Made by a program: the position numbers and the translations under genes. Positions 1 through 5,471 of a DNA stretch of 5,471 nucleotides are shown here, one piece after another (positions within the stretch are counted from its first letter, which is position 1; every line of letters begins with the position of its first letter). The stretch covers positions 1 through 5,471 of the forward strand of contig JAESQE010000273.1 in assembly GCA_016765335.1 (NCBI GenBank). The letters are read 5' to 3'. The notes under the pieces were generated by a model. That model made no database searches. It was not told the DNA's origin and saw nothing but the letters and a program-made list of their open reading frames with translations. The stretch comes from Planctomycetaceae bacterium. GTDB taxonomy: Bacteria > Planctomycetota > Planctomycetia > Planctomycetales > Planctomycetaceae.

Positions 1-16
1 AATCTCCCCGCAACCA

Positions 17-62
17 GCGCTACACTTTCTGCCCGCTCGGCGCTACGTTTTCTGACCGTTGT
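17..62. repeat. Two-copy imperfect 23-bp tandem repeat at window edge
   Basis: Two adjacent 23-bp units (17-39 and 40-62) agree at 17 of 23 positions. Each begins with GCGCTAC and has TTTCTG after two variable bases. The stretch looks more GC-rich than the DNA after it. It may be the end of a longer array or a dispersed repeat that continues left of the window. Short open frames cross it (frame 1 to a TAA at 82-84, frame 3 to a TGA at 111-113, and one on the minus strand), but none carries a recognisable protein motif, so I do not call a gene tail here. Confidence 0.5.
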
Positions 63-91
63 TTACACCCAGTTGCCCACTTAAGTAAAAT
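62..91 (+). promoter_or_regulatory. Candidate sigma70-type promoter for the 219-917 gene
   Basis: A TTTACA hexamer (62-67, one mismatch to TTGACA) is followed after 18 bp by TAAAAT (86-91, one mismatch to TATAAT). Transcription would begin near position 98 and leave an untranslated leader of about 120 nt. Two TACAAT hexamers at 103-108 and 120-125 are alternative -10 boxes, but they lack good -35 partners. The call rests on the consensus match alone. Confidence 0.35.
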
Positions 92-183
92 CAGTCTCGA
101 ATTACAATACTGAGACAGCTACAATGCCCCGATGAACTGAATTAAAGATACAACGAACCTAAGAGGTCCGCCCCGTTTTGTAT

Positions 184-222
184 ATGCTAAAAACAAGCCC
201 CATTGAAGAACAACTGATATGA
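184..222 (+). other. Possible 12-codon leader ORF overlapping the next start (ATGA)
   Basis: An ATG at 184 opens a 12-codon frame (MLKTSPIEEQLI) that ends at a TGA (220-222) overlapping the ATG of the next gene (219-221). This ATGA arrangement is typical of translational coupling. An in-frame TTG at 178 would add two codons. It lies 11 nt after AAGAGG (161-166), the best Shine-Dalgarno-like sequence in this leader. The downstream gene itself has only a weak GAAG (205-208). A frame this short arises easily by chance, so the call is tentative. Confidence 0.2.
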
Positions 223-917
223 ATTCCGACAACGACGAGCTCTTCACACCTGAAGGCAACCAGCCAATTGACTCAGATTATCGCTCAAACCCCGGTTCAA
301 TTAACAAACAAAAGACGGGCTGCGGATTGAAGGTCTTTTTAATCGTTCTGGCGTCAATGGGGGGACTCTCTTTGCTTTGCTGTTGCGGAATTGGCATCAG
401 TCTGTACTCGATGGTTCCTCAAATTGAACAAAACCCAGTTATTGCCCAACAGGAACTTGAGACGATACTCAAAATTGAATTGCCAGAAGGTTTTGAACCA
501 CAAGGCACAATCAAAATGAAGGCCTTTTCACTGATCTCCATGAACGGAGTCTTCATTAGTTCCCCTGAAGACGACGGGATGATTATGGTCATGGGGTTTT
601 CTGGAACCTTGGCGACCGACCAAGGCGTTTTGGATAGCATTCGCGACTCTATCGATACCGGAAATACAGAGATTGAGGTCGATGAAATCGAAAAAGGCGA
701 TGAACAAACCCACGAACGAACCATTAACGGCGAAGTCGTCAAATTCCAATTCATTAAAGGAAAAACCAAAGAGTCACAAAAAGAAGTTCGGCAAATCCAT
801 GCCGTGATTAATGGAGCACAAGGTCCAATCATATTCATCATGTCTGTTAGCGAAGAAGAATGGGACGAAGAACAGGCTCTGAAAATGATTGATTCCATTG
901 AACTGCCTGCCAATTGA
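219..917 (+). CDS. Hypothetical membrane-anchored protein, single TM segment with CCC motif
   Basis: I do not recognise a family for this 232-residue protein, and its function is unknown. The N-terminus (residues 1-36) is polar and probably cytoplasmic. One strongly hydrophobic segment follows (about 37-66), containing a Cys triplet at 54-56. The remaining ~165 residues form an acidic, soluble-looking domain, likely outside the cytoplasmic membrane. It has an ILKIELPEGFEP stretch near residue 90, alternating hydrophobic and charged strands, and a C-terminal helix ending in IDSIELPAN. The segment is too far from the start and lacks a lipobox, so an uncleaved signal anchor is likelier than a lipoprotein. 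ATG 219 is the first possible start, because an in-frame TGA lies at 204-206. Its ribosome-binding site is weak. It is the only plus-strand gene here, faces the MFS gene tail to tail, and seems to be its own transcription unit. Similar small anchored proteins with Cys or Gly runs are, to my knowledge, common in planctomycetes. Confidence 0.85.
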   Translation: MNSDNDELFTPEGNQPIDSDYRSNPGSINKQKTGCGLKVFLIVLASMGGLSLLCCCGIGISLYSMVPQIEQNPVIAQQELETILKIELPEGFEPQGTIKMKAFSLISMNGVFISSPEDDGMIMVMGFSGTLATDQGVLDSIRDSIDTGNTEIEVDEIEKGDEQTHERTINGEVVKFQFIKGKTKESQKEVRQIHAVINGAQGPIIFIMSVSEEEWDEEQALKMIDSIELPAN

Positions 918-924
918 CACCAAA

Positions 925-998
925 GGGGGCACAGACATTCTGTGTCTGTTTCGTTTGAGCATGCCTCAATTCAAGGCAGACAAGAATGTCTACCCTCC
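925..998. repeat. 74-bp imperfect palindromic intergenic element (REP/MITE-like)
   Basis: The left arm (925-949, starting GGGGGCACAGACATTCT) matches the reverse complement of the right arm (975-998, GGAGGGTAGACATTCTTG). They share a perfect 9-bp core, AGACATTCT. The middle also pairs: TTGAG (955-959) with CTCAA (965-969) around a CATGC loop. Each arm can fold by itself too: ACAGACA/TGTCTGT at 931-949, and AGACA/TGTCT at 978-991. The element fills much of the gap between two convergent genes. No reading frame or transposase lies inside. It looks like a small non-autonomous dispersed palindrome that could also stop transcription from both sides. Confidence 0.6.
931..956 (+). terminator. Candidate intrinsic terminator of the 219-917 gene
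   Basis: A 7-bp stem ACAGACA (931-937) / TGTCTGT (943-949) with a 5-nt loop begins 14 nt after the stop codon. It runs into a T-rich stretch, TTTCGTTT (949-956). An alternative fold pairs CACAGA (930-935) with TCTGTG (939-944). The stem is only moderately GC-rich and the T tract is interrupted, so efficiency is uncertain. It is also the left arm of the larger palindrome. Confidence 0.35.
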
Positions 999-1063
999 AC
1001 CCGCAATATCTTTTTGAATTAAGAGAAGTTCCCTTAGAATCACTACATACAACGCGAGAACAA

Positions 1064-1079
1064 ATACGCGAATGCGTAT
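1064..1079 (-). terminator. Candidate terminator hairpin at the MFS stop codon
   Basis: ATACGC (1064-1069) and GCGTAT (1074-1079) form a perfect 6-bp stem with a 4-nt loop. Read on the minus strand, the hairpin overlaps the TGA stop (1081-1079) of the transporter gene and is followed at once by TTTGTTCT. This suits a weak intrinsic terminator. The larger palindrome further downstream could act as a second stop. Confidence 0.4.
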
Positions 1080-2317
1080 CACTTTGACTGCTTGGCGGGA
1101 AATCGAGCAAACACTTTGACGACAATAATATAAGAGATGGCCAGAAACACGGCTCCCAGGAAAAATGGGGCACCGGGTAATTGCACGACTGCTTTTTCAG
1201 AGGTGAAATAGCTGAACAACCCTGCGGTAAACAACAAGGGGGCCACAATATTCGTTAAGCTCACCAGCGAAGTCAAAGCCCCCTGCACCTTTCCCTGATC
1301 AGACGAATCGACATTTGCAGCGACAAGACATTGAATGGCAGGCCCCGCGATTCCACCAAAAGAACCAAACACAATAATACACAAAACCATCCACCCCTGA
1401 GACGCCAAGCCGTAGGCTGCAAAAGTGATGGTAGAAATCAACAAACCAAGTCGAATCGTTTTGCGTTCCCCAAAAGCAGCGATTGTCGGTTTCAGCAACA
1501 GCCCCTGAACCACCGCAGCCATCACACCAACTAACCCCAAAGTTAATCCATTATCAAATTCATCCCATCCATATCGATAACTGGTTGCAAGAACCCAGAC
1601 ATTCTCTAAACCACGATGTGCCAACGATGAAAAGACAAAAGCAATCGCCAGGCCTGCAATCACCGGGTAAGCACGTAACCGAGAGATTGTCCGAAACGGA
1701 TTCGCTTTGGATATCGTAAAACTGCTTCTCTGATCCATCGGGAGAGATTCAGGTAATATAAAATATCCGTAGAGACCATTTATGATCGCTAATCCGGCTG
1801 CAACAAAAAATGGCATTCGCAGATGAACGCTTCCCAGAAGGCCACCTAAAGCCGGGCCGAAAATAAAGCCCAGACCAAACATCACGCCTACCAAACCAAA
1901 ATTCCGGGCACGAGTTTGCGCAGTAGATATATCTGCAATATAAGCGTTGGCGGTGGAAATACTGGCCCCCATAATTCCCGCAAACAGGCGGCCAAAAAAC
2001 AGCCAGGTAATATTTGGTGCAAAGCCCAAGACAAGAAAGTCTATGCCCAAACCAAACATCGAAATCAAAAGCACAGGGCGACGACCATAACGATCAGACA
2101 AAGCTCCCAGAATCGGTGCAAACAGAAATTGCATCAACGAATAGGCTGCACCAATCACTCCAACATACACACCGGCCAGTGAAGTGCTTCCGCCTGCAAA
2201 TTCTTTCACCAATTCTGGCAACACTGGGATGATGACGCCGATACTAAGTATGTCGATGAACAACATAATCATAATAAATGGTATCGCGGCTTGGCGTTTC
2301 TCCCCCTGCAAATTCAT
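1079..2317 (-). CDS. Tet/DHA1-type MFS transporter, 12 TM
   Basis: A 412-residue inner-membrane transporter, the usual length for 12-TM drug:H+ antiporters. Visible hallmarks are an Asp in TM1 (FIDILSIGVIIPVLPEL, D22), motif A in the TM2-TM3 loop (GALSDRYGRRPVLL, 71-84), and motif B with Arg110 (GRLFAGIMGA, 109-118). The antiporter motif C in TM5 (GLGFIFGPALGG, 148-159) and a TM6 end reading FILPESL (186-192) are also present. A polar loop from about 193 to 212 separates the two six-helix halves. These features point to the TetA-like group, in which protons drive export. The substrate cannot be read from sequence, and tetracycline resistance should not be assumed. I chose ATG 2317 over the in-frame TTG 2326, because the ribosome-binding sequence GAAAGAG (2335-2329) lies 11 nt before the ATG but only 2 nt before the TTG. 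It follows the SDR gene after 73 bp and is probably co-transcribed with it. Confidence 0.92.
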   Translation of the reverse strand: MNLQGEKRQAAIPFIMIMLFIDILSIGVIIPVLPELVKEFAGGSTSLAGVYVGVIGAAYSLMQFLFAPILGALSDRYGRRPVLLISMFGLGIDFLVLGFAPNITWLFFGRLFAGIMGASISTANAYIADISTAQTRARNFGLVGVMFGLGFIFGPALGGLLGSVHLRMPFFVAAGLAIINGLYGYFILPESLPMDQRSSFTISKANPFRTISRLRAYPVIAGLAIAFVFSSLAHRGLENVWVLATSYRYGWDEFDNGLTLGLVGVMAAVVQGLLLKPTIAAFGERKTIRLGLLISTITFAAYGLASQGWMVLCIIVFGSFGGIAGPAIQCLVAANVDSSDQGKVQGALTSLVSLTNIVAPLLFTAGLFSYFTSEKAVVQLPGAPFFLGAVFLAISYIIVVKVFARFPAKQSK

Positions 2318-2328
2318 TATCAGCAAAT

Positions 2329-2335
2329 CTCTTTC
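2329..2335 (-). promoter_or_regulatory. Ribosome-binding site deciding the MFS start
   Basis: GAAAGAG read on the minus strand sits 11 nt upstream of ATG 2317. Only 2 nt separate it from the alternative TTG 2326, which argues against that longer start. The same heptamer precedes the SDR gene. Confidence 0.45.
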
Positions 2336-2390
2336 AATAGCAGCACGACTTAGAATCTCGTAGTGAAATGATATCCGACACCATCAGCAA

Positions 2391-3194
2391 TTAACTATCC
2401 AAGCCAGATTTCCAAGAATCCGCTGGTGGCACTCCCAATGATTTCCCGCCATCGATTGCAATCGCTGTCCCGGTAATCATCGAGGATGCATCGCTCAACA
2501 AATAGGCAATCGATTCTGCAACTTCTTCGGGCGTAATCATTCTTCCCTGGCTCGAAGCTAACGGACTGGCTGCAATCACTTTTTTCACCGCAGCTTCGCG
2601 GTCTTCTGCACGATCCAGCTCTGCATCAACCATTCCGGTATTACTGACCGGTCCTGGACAAACAGAATTGACACGAATGTTATCACACGAAAGACACAAC
2701 GCTAAGCTGCGTGTCATCCCGACTAATGCCATTTTGCTAATAGAATAGACCGGGTCATGCGCCCGGGGTAGCAATCCCGCATTACTCGATACATTCACGA
2801 TCGACCCGCCACCTGCTTTTTTCATGTAAGGTAAAACATGCTTTGTCGCAAAGAATGCAGATTTGAAATTAGTTCCTAAAACACGATCCCATTCCGCTTC
2901 AGAAACATCCTCTACCTGTTTGATCAATCCCACACCTGCGTTATTTACTAATGCTCGAATCGGGCCTAACGCAGAAGCAGCATTTACCAAACGTAAAAGA
3001 TCATCCACACAGCTGACATCTGCAATCAAATGCTGATCCCATCCCGAATCCGCAGGCAATGGTTCTGAAAGCGGATTCAGATCGCAAGTCACAACACGAT
3101 ACCCCCGCATTGACAGCAACATCGCAGTGGCAAAACCTATTCCACCAGCTGCCCCGGTAACAATGGCAACAGGTAAATCATTCTCTCGGCTCAT
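2391..3194 (-). CDS. SDR family NAD(P)-dependent oxidoreductase (classical type)
   Basis: A 267-residue cytoplasmic enzyme of the classical short-chain dehydrogenase/reductase family, normal in length. Numbering is from the ATG. The cofactor loop is TGAAGGIG (13-20). Asp38 at the end of strand 2 (VVTCDLN) suggests a preference for NAD(H) over NADP(H). NNAG lies at 84-87, and the full catalytic tetrad is visible: Asn109, Ser137 (NVSSNAG), Tyr150 and Lys154 (YSISK). PG at 180-181 and a C-terminal GTAIAIDGG (242-250) complete the fold. It should oxidise an alcohol or reduce a carbonyl; the substrate is unknown. It resembles FabG and glucose or 3-hydroxy dehydrogenases, but no fatty acid genes are adjacent. 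ATG 3194 is preferred. A TTG codon directly before it (3197) would add one residue. GAAAGAG lies 9 nt before the ATG. The MFS gene follows after 73 bp with no terminator between them, so an SDR-MFS operon is likely. Confidence 0.93.
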   Translation of the reverse strand: MSRENDLPVAIVTGAAGGIGFATAMLLSMRGYRVVTCDLNPLSEPLPADSGWDQHLIADVSCVDDLLRLVNAASALGPIRALVNNAGVGLIKQVEDVSEAEWDRVLGTNFKSAFFATKHVLPYMKKAGGGSIVNVSSNAGLLPRAHDPVYSISKMALVGMTRSLALCLSCDNIRVNSVCPGPVSNTGMVDAELDRAEDREAAVKKVIAASPLASSQGRMITPEEVAESIAYLLSDASSMITGTAIAIDGGKSLGVPPADSWKSGLDS

Positions 3195-3203
3195 CAAGAC
3201 AAA

Positions 3204-3210
3204 CTCTTTC
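3204..3210 (-). promoter_or_regulatory. Ribosome-binding site of the SDR gene
   Basis: GAAAGAG on the minus strand lies 9 nt before ATG 3194 and 6 nt before the adjacent TTG 3197, so spacing does not exclude the TTG. The same heptamer precedes the MFS gene. Confidence 0.4.
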
Positions 3211-3261
3211 GATACTGCAACTTAATATCCCAAATGAGTCAGAAACGACGTAATCTCTGAT

Positions 3262-3324
3262 GGGAGAACTCTAAAAAGTTTGGTTCTCCCCCTTACGAAG
3301 GGGGAGTTAGAGGGGGTTTTAACC
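3262..3324. repeat. Intergenic palindromic element with C5/G5 hairpins
   Basis: A perfect 9-bp hairpin, CTCCCCCTT (3286-3294) / AAGGGGGAG (3298-3306) with loop ACG, is followed by a second G-run, AGAGGGGGTTTT (3309-3320). On its left, GGGAGAAC (3262-3269) pairs perfectly with GTTCTCCC (3283-3290). That pairing shares 3286-3290 with the first hairpin, so the two folds exclude each other. GGTT (3282-3285) and AACC (3321-3324) bracket the core. It lies in the 188-bp gap between the binding-protein and SDR genes and contains no reading frame. Elements of this C-run/G-run type are, from memory, dispersed in several bacterial genomes; I could not test copy number. Confidence 0.6.
3270..3306 (-). 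terminator. Possible terminator after the sugar-binding protein gene
   Basis: Read on the minus strand, the 9-bp GC-rich hairpin (3306-3286) lies 76 nt after the binding-protein stop. It is followed by AACCAAAC and then TTTTT (3278-3274). The T run begins 7 nt after the stem, which is farther than ideal for an intrinsic terminator. It may instead work in mRNA processing or simply be part of the repeat. Confidence 0.3.
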
Positions 3325-3382
3325 TACTTTTATAACCAAACAGTCGCCAAGAAGCTCTGAAATTCATTTTAGAAAACTTCTA

Positions 3383-4375
3383 TTAGTCCACCTGAATTGG
3401 TTCGAGCAATTCCTGCATACGTTCTTCATCCATGTTTTCAGGAGTCGCAACGTACTCACCAGTTTTAAGTCGTTTTTCTACCTCTTCACCATTCAGGTGA
3501 GCCAACATGGCTTTCACAGCTTCGTATCCCATTGTTACCGGATCCTGAAGTACAATTCCCTGGACATGATTTTTCTTCATCCCATCAATCAAATCTGCAT
3601 TGGGGTCAAAAGCAATGAACTTTACTTTTTCCGTCAGATTCAATTCACGTAACGCTCCAAGTGTACCGGTCGCGTTTGGCTCACAAACTGCAAAAATCCC
3701 GTTGACCTGTCCCTCGTATTTACTAAGAACTTCGATCGCTTTTTCCAAGGAACTTTCTGGTGTCGTGCCTGCATATTCATCCGAGGACAATACTTTGATT
3801 TGAGGAAACTCTGCCTTAAGCGTTGCCAGAAATCCTTCTTCTCGCTGTTCGGTACTTTCACTTCCGGAATTGTATCGCAGCATGATGACATTTCCTTTGC
3901 CACCTAGCACATTCGCCATCGCCCGAGCAGCCAACTCTCCGCCATGCGTGTTATCGGTGGCTACATAACTGACCAAGGCATCCGTTTCGCCCAGCCCACT
4001 ATCAAAAATGACAACAGGGATATCTTCTTCCACAGCATGTAAAACAGAATCAATCAATGCTTGAGAATCCAAAGGGGCCAAAATGATGCCATCCACTTGA
4101 TTGACGATAAAGTCCTCAACAACGCTGATCTGACCAACACGATCATTTTCCAGCAAAGGGCCCTTCCAAAGAATCGTGACATTCCCAGCTTCCTGGGCGG
4201 CTTTTTCTGCCCCTGCATGAACCGACTTCCAAAACTCATGCGTTGTCCCTTTGGGGATTACCGCAAAACGATATGCCTTTTCACTTCCCGAATTATTGCT
4301 CTGTTCAGAATCGGAAGGAGCCTTGCTACACGAAATGATGAAAACTAAACAAAACAAAGGAATTAGACGTAACAT
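3383..4375 (-). CDS. Sugar ABC transporter substrate-binding lipoprotein (RbsB/Peripla_BP_4-like)
   Basis: A 330-residue exported lipoprotein of the type I periplasmic sugar-binding fold (RbsB/LacI-like). A short signal peptide ends in the lipobox IISC, with Cys16 as the lipidated residue, followed by a Ser/Asn-rich linker to about 33. The first lobe starts with YRFAVIPKGTTHEFWKSVHAG (residues 35-55 include the sugar-facing region with Phe48 and Trp49). Then come DGIILAPLDSQAL (95-107), IPVVIFDSG (119-127, with ligand-type Asp125), ATDNTHGG (139-146) and STEQREEGF (174-182, Arg178). The second lobe contains GIFAVCEPNATG (226-237), FIAFDPN (253-259) and VLQDPVTMGYEAVKAM from 275, where Gln277 occupies the usual hinge or ligand position. 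This fits binding of a monosaccharide or related small molecule. No ATPase or permease gene is adjacent, so it is an orphan in this window. ATG 4375 is the natural start before the signal peptide, although no clear Shine-Dalgarno sequence precedes it. Confidence 0.92.
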   Translation of the reverse strand: MLRLIPLFCLVFIISCSKAPSDSEQSNNSGSEKAYRFAVIPKGTTHEFWKSVHAGAEKAAQEAGNVTILWKGPLLENDRVGQISVVEDFIVNQVDGIILAPLDSQALIDSVLHAVEEDIPVVIFDSGLGETDALVSYVATDNTHGGELAARAMANVLGGKGNVIMLRYNSGSESTEQREEGFLATLKAEFPQIKVLSSDEYAGTTPESSLEKAIEVLSKYEGQVNGIFAVCEPNATGTLGALRELNLTEKVKFIAFDPNADLIDGMKKNHVQGIVLQDPVTMGYEAVKAMLAHLNGEEVEKRLKTGEYVATPENMDEERMQELLEPIQVD

Positions 4376-4495
4376 GCTTGTTCATTCATTCAATAAAAAA
4401 GGACAGAACAAAATAGATGGAATTCATAATCAATTAACAGACTCATATTGTTCATATATTCTGTCGAAATTCGCCCACGAAAGCAATTCGCTCAG
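4376..4495. other. AT-rich gap with overlapping inverted repeats
   Basis: This 120-bp gap separates the glycosyltransferase stop from the binding-protein start. GACAGAA (4402-4408) is complementary to TTCTGTC (4459-4465), and the overlapping GAACAA (4406-4411) to TTGTTC (4448-4453). The leader of the binding-protein mRNA could therefore fold, or the pair could be a regulator site. A TTCATTCATTCA run (4381-4392) lies next to the start. I see no convincing promoter boxes and no strong terminator for the glycosyltransferase, so read-through is possible. Confidence 0.3.
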
Positions 4496-5471
4496 CTACA
4501 GAAAATCATCCCAGAGCAATGCTAATTCACGGGCAGAATCAGTAATCGTGAATTCATGGGCGATTCTCGCTTGAGCTTGATTACCAAGCTGATCTCGGAG
4601 TTTCTCATCACCCATCAACAATAGACAAGCCTCCCGAATCGCATCCACATCGCTTGGCTTCACCAACCAGGCAGATTTCTGATGCACCAACATCTCTGAT
4701 GTCCCGCCAACATCGCTGGCTAGAATGGCTTTCCCCATCGCAGCTGCTTCCAGCAACACTCTCCCAAATGGCTCTTGCCGGGCAGGATGAATGAGCAAAT
4801 CCGTCTGTTCGAAAATATCTGCAACATCAGTCCGGTATCCCAACCAGTGCACTCGGGACGCATTTCCATTTTGGTCTAATGCCCCTAACATCTGATCGAC
4901 AAACTCTCGACTTTCCTGTTTAGTCGAATACCGCTGACCAACAATCAGATAATGCCAATCCGGATAAACGGTTGCAAGACTTGGAATCGCTTCAACAAGC
5001 ACGTCATGCCCTTTGCGTAATCCAATCTGCCCAATGGTCGCTGCAAACCGAACTGATTTCGGCAAGCCCAACTCACGATGCAAATCCAGTTTTTTTGTGG
5101 GAACAAACGCAGCGGAATCAATCCCATTGTATATCACTTGAACATTCTCTTCGGGGACACCTTGAAGCTGATATGATTCTGCTGTAGCACGAGAAACCGC
5201 GATCAAACGATCCAAGCTGGAAACATCGCGGATCGCCCGAGCAGACAATTTCATAATGTCTCTCAAATGAGCGGTCACCGTCTGCGGAAATCGATCACGA
5301 TGGCGACCAAGAAACCGAGCCAGAGAAACAGAATTCGCATGCACGATTTGAAAACTTTCCGCATGCAACAACAGATGCAATTCGCTTAAAAGTTCCTCAT
5401 CCGATTTCCTGATCCCCTGCAAATTCCGAACAGAAAACTGAAGATGCTTCACCTCAGCTAACTTGATCAAA
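4496..5471 (-). CDS. Family 4 glycosyltransferase (GT-B), 5'-truncated by window end
   Basis: The visible 324 residues are most of a GT-B, family 4 (retaining) glycosyltransferase, which moves a sugar from a nucleotide-sugar donor to an acceptor such as a polysaccharide or lipid. Counting from the TTG at 5470, the end of the N-terminal acceptor domain shows VHANSVSLARFLG (43-55) and LIAVSRATAESY (89-100). The linker motif VIYNGID is at 112-118. The C-terminal donor domain starts near 141 (FAATIGQIGLRKGHDVL, with Arg152 and Lys153 for phosphate binding). LIVGQRYS (175-182), WLGYRTDVADIF (209-220) and the EX7E motif EPFGRVLLE (Glu233, Glu241) follow, then GGTSEM (255-260). About 50-60 residues of the usual N-terminal Rossmann part are missing, so the gene continues past the right edge and the TTG is unlikely to be the true start. 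The acceptor is unknown. Neighbouring genes do not form a polysaccharide cluster inside this window. Confidence 0.92.
   Translation of the reverse strand, partial: LIKLAEVKHLQFSVRNLQGIRKSDEELLSELHLLLHAESFQIVHANSVSLARFLGRHRDRFPQTVTAHLRDIMKLSARAIRDVSSLDRLIAVSRATAESYQLQGVPEENVQVIYNGIDSAAFVPTKKLDLHRELGLPKSVRFAATIGQIGLRKGHDVLVEAIPSLATVYPDWHYLIVGQRYSTKQESREFVDQMLGALDQNGNASRVHWLGYRTDVADIFEQTDLLIHPARQEPFGRVLLEAAAMGKAILASDVGGTSEMLVHQKSAWLVKPSDVDAIREACLLLMGDEKLRDQLGNQAQARIAHEFTITDSARELALLWDDFL

Noticed and set aside
1..113. Possible C-terminal tail of an upstream plus-strand gene (frame 1 to 84 or frame 3 to 113)
   Set aside because: Several frames are open over this short length, no motif is recognisable, and the stretch is built of a tandem repeat. 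It cannot be decided without upstream sequence.
419..913. A 164-codon open frame on the minus strand, opposite the membrane protein gene
   Set aside because: It lies wholly inside the 219-917 gene, its product is Ser-, Met- and Ile-rich with no motif, and the plus-strand frame has a clear domain layout. It is an antisense shadow.
847..1248. A minus-strand frame of 133 codons crossing the convergent gap
   Set aside because: It overlaps the end of the well-supported MFS gene in another frame and runs through the palindrome, and its product has no recognisable features.
1079..2317. Calling the MFS gene tetA (tetracycline resistance)
   Set aside because: The motifs fit the wider Tet/DHA1 group, but substrate cannot be inferred, and no TetR-type regulator lies next to it.
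4061..4574. Plus-strand frames of 95 and 107 codons over the binding-protein 5' end and the gap
   Set aside because: They run antisense to the lipoprotein signal and first lobe, have low-complexity products and lack ribosome-binding sites.
1..5471. CRISPR array, tRNA or rRNA genes, riboswitch, insertion sequence, defence or toxin-antitoxin genes
   Set aside because: No regularly spaced repeats, cloverleaf-like sequence, transposase or nuclease motifs were seen. The genes present are ordinary metabolic, transport and glycosylation types.

Overview
The window is a piece of bacterial chromosome with five protein genes. It shows no RNA genes, no CRISPR array and no recognisable transposase or integrase. 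A low-to-middle GC planctomycete (Gimesia/Rubinisphaera-like) is the best guess. The clues are a small hypothetical protein with one membrane segment and a Cys-Cys-Cys run, palindromic repeats between genes, and loosely packed genes of mixed function. This placement is an inference and was not tested by any search.

Layout. Positions 1-218 hold a short imperfect tandem repeat cut by the window edge, a candidate sigma70-type promoter (62-91), and a 12-codon open frame that overlaps the next start as ATGA. A membrane-anchored hypothetical protein (219-917, +) follows. It converges on the minus-strand genes across a 161-bp gap holding a 74-bp imperfect palindrome (925-998) and a small hairpin at the stop codon of the next gene (1064-1079). 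The other four genes are all on the minus strand. In transcription order they are: a 5'-truncated family 4 glycosyltransferase (4496-5471), a lipoprotein sugar-binding protein of the RbsB type (3383-4375), an SDR oxidoreductase (2391-3194), and a Tet/DHA1-type 12-TM MFS transporter (1079-2317).

How the genes may work together. The SDR and MFS genes are 73 bp apart with no terminator-like structure between them, and both have the same GAAAGAG ribosome-binding sequence, so they are probably co-transcribed. The binding protein is separated from the SDR by 188 bp containing a GC-rich hairpin repeat, and from the glycosyltransferase by 120 bp, so it may be its own unit. No ABC ATPase or permease lies beside it. 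I see no single pathway that unites the four genes.

I found no convincing undescribed system. The most noteworthy items are the two palindromic intergenic elements, the orphan binding protein, the short upstream frame coupled to the first gene, and two starts where an in-frame TTG lies just upstream of the likelier ATG.
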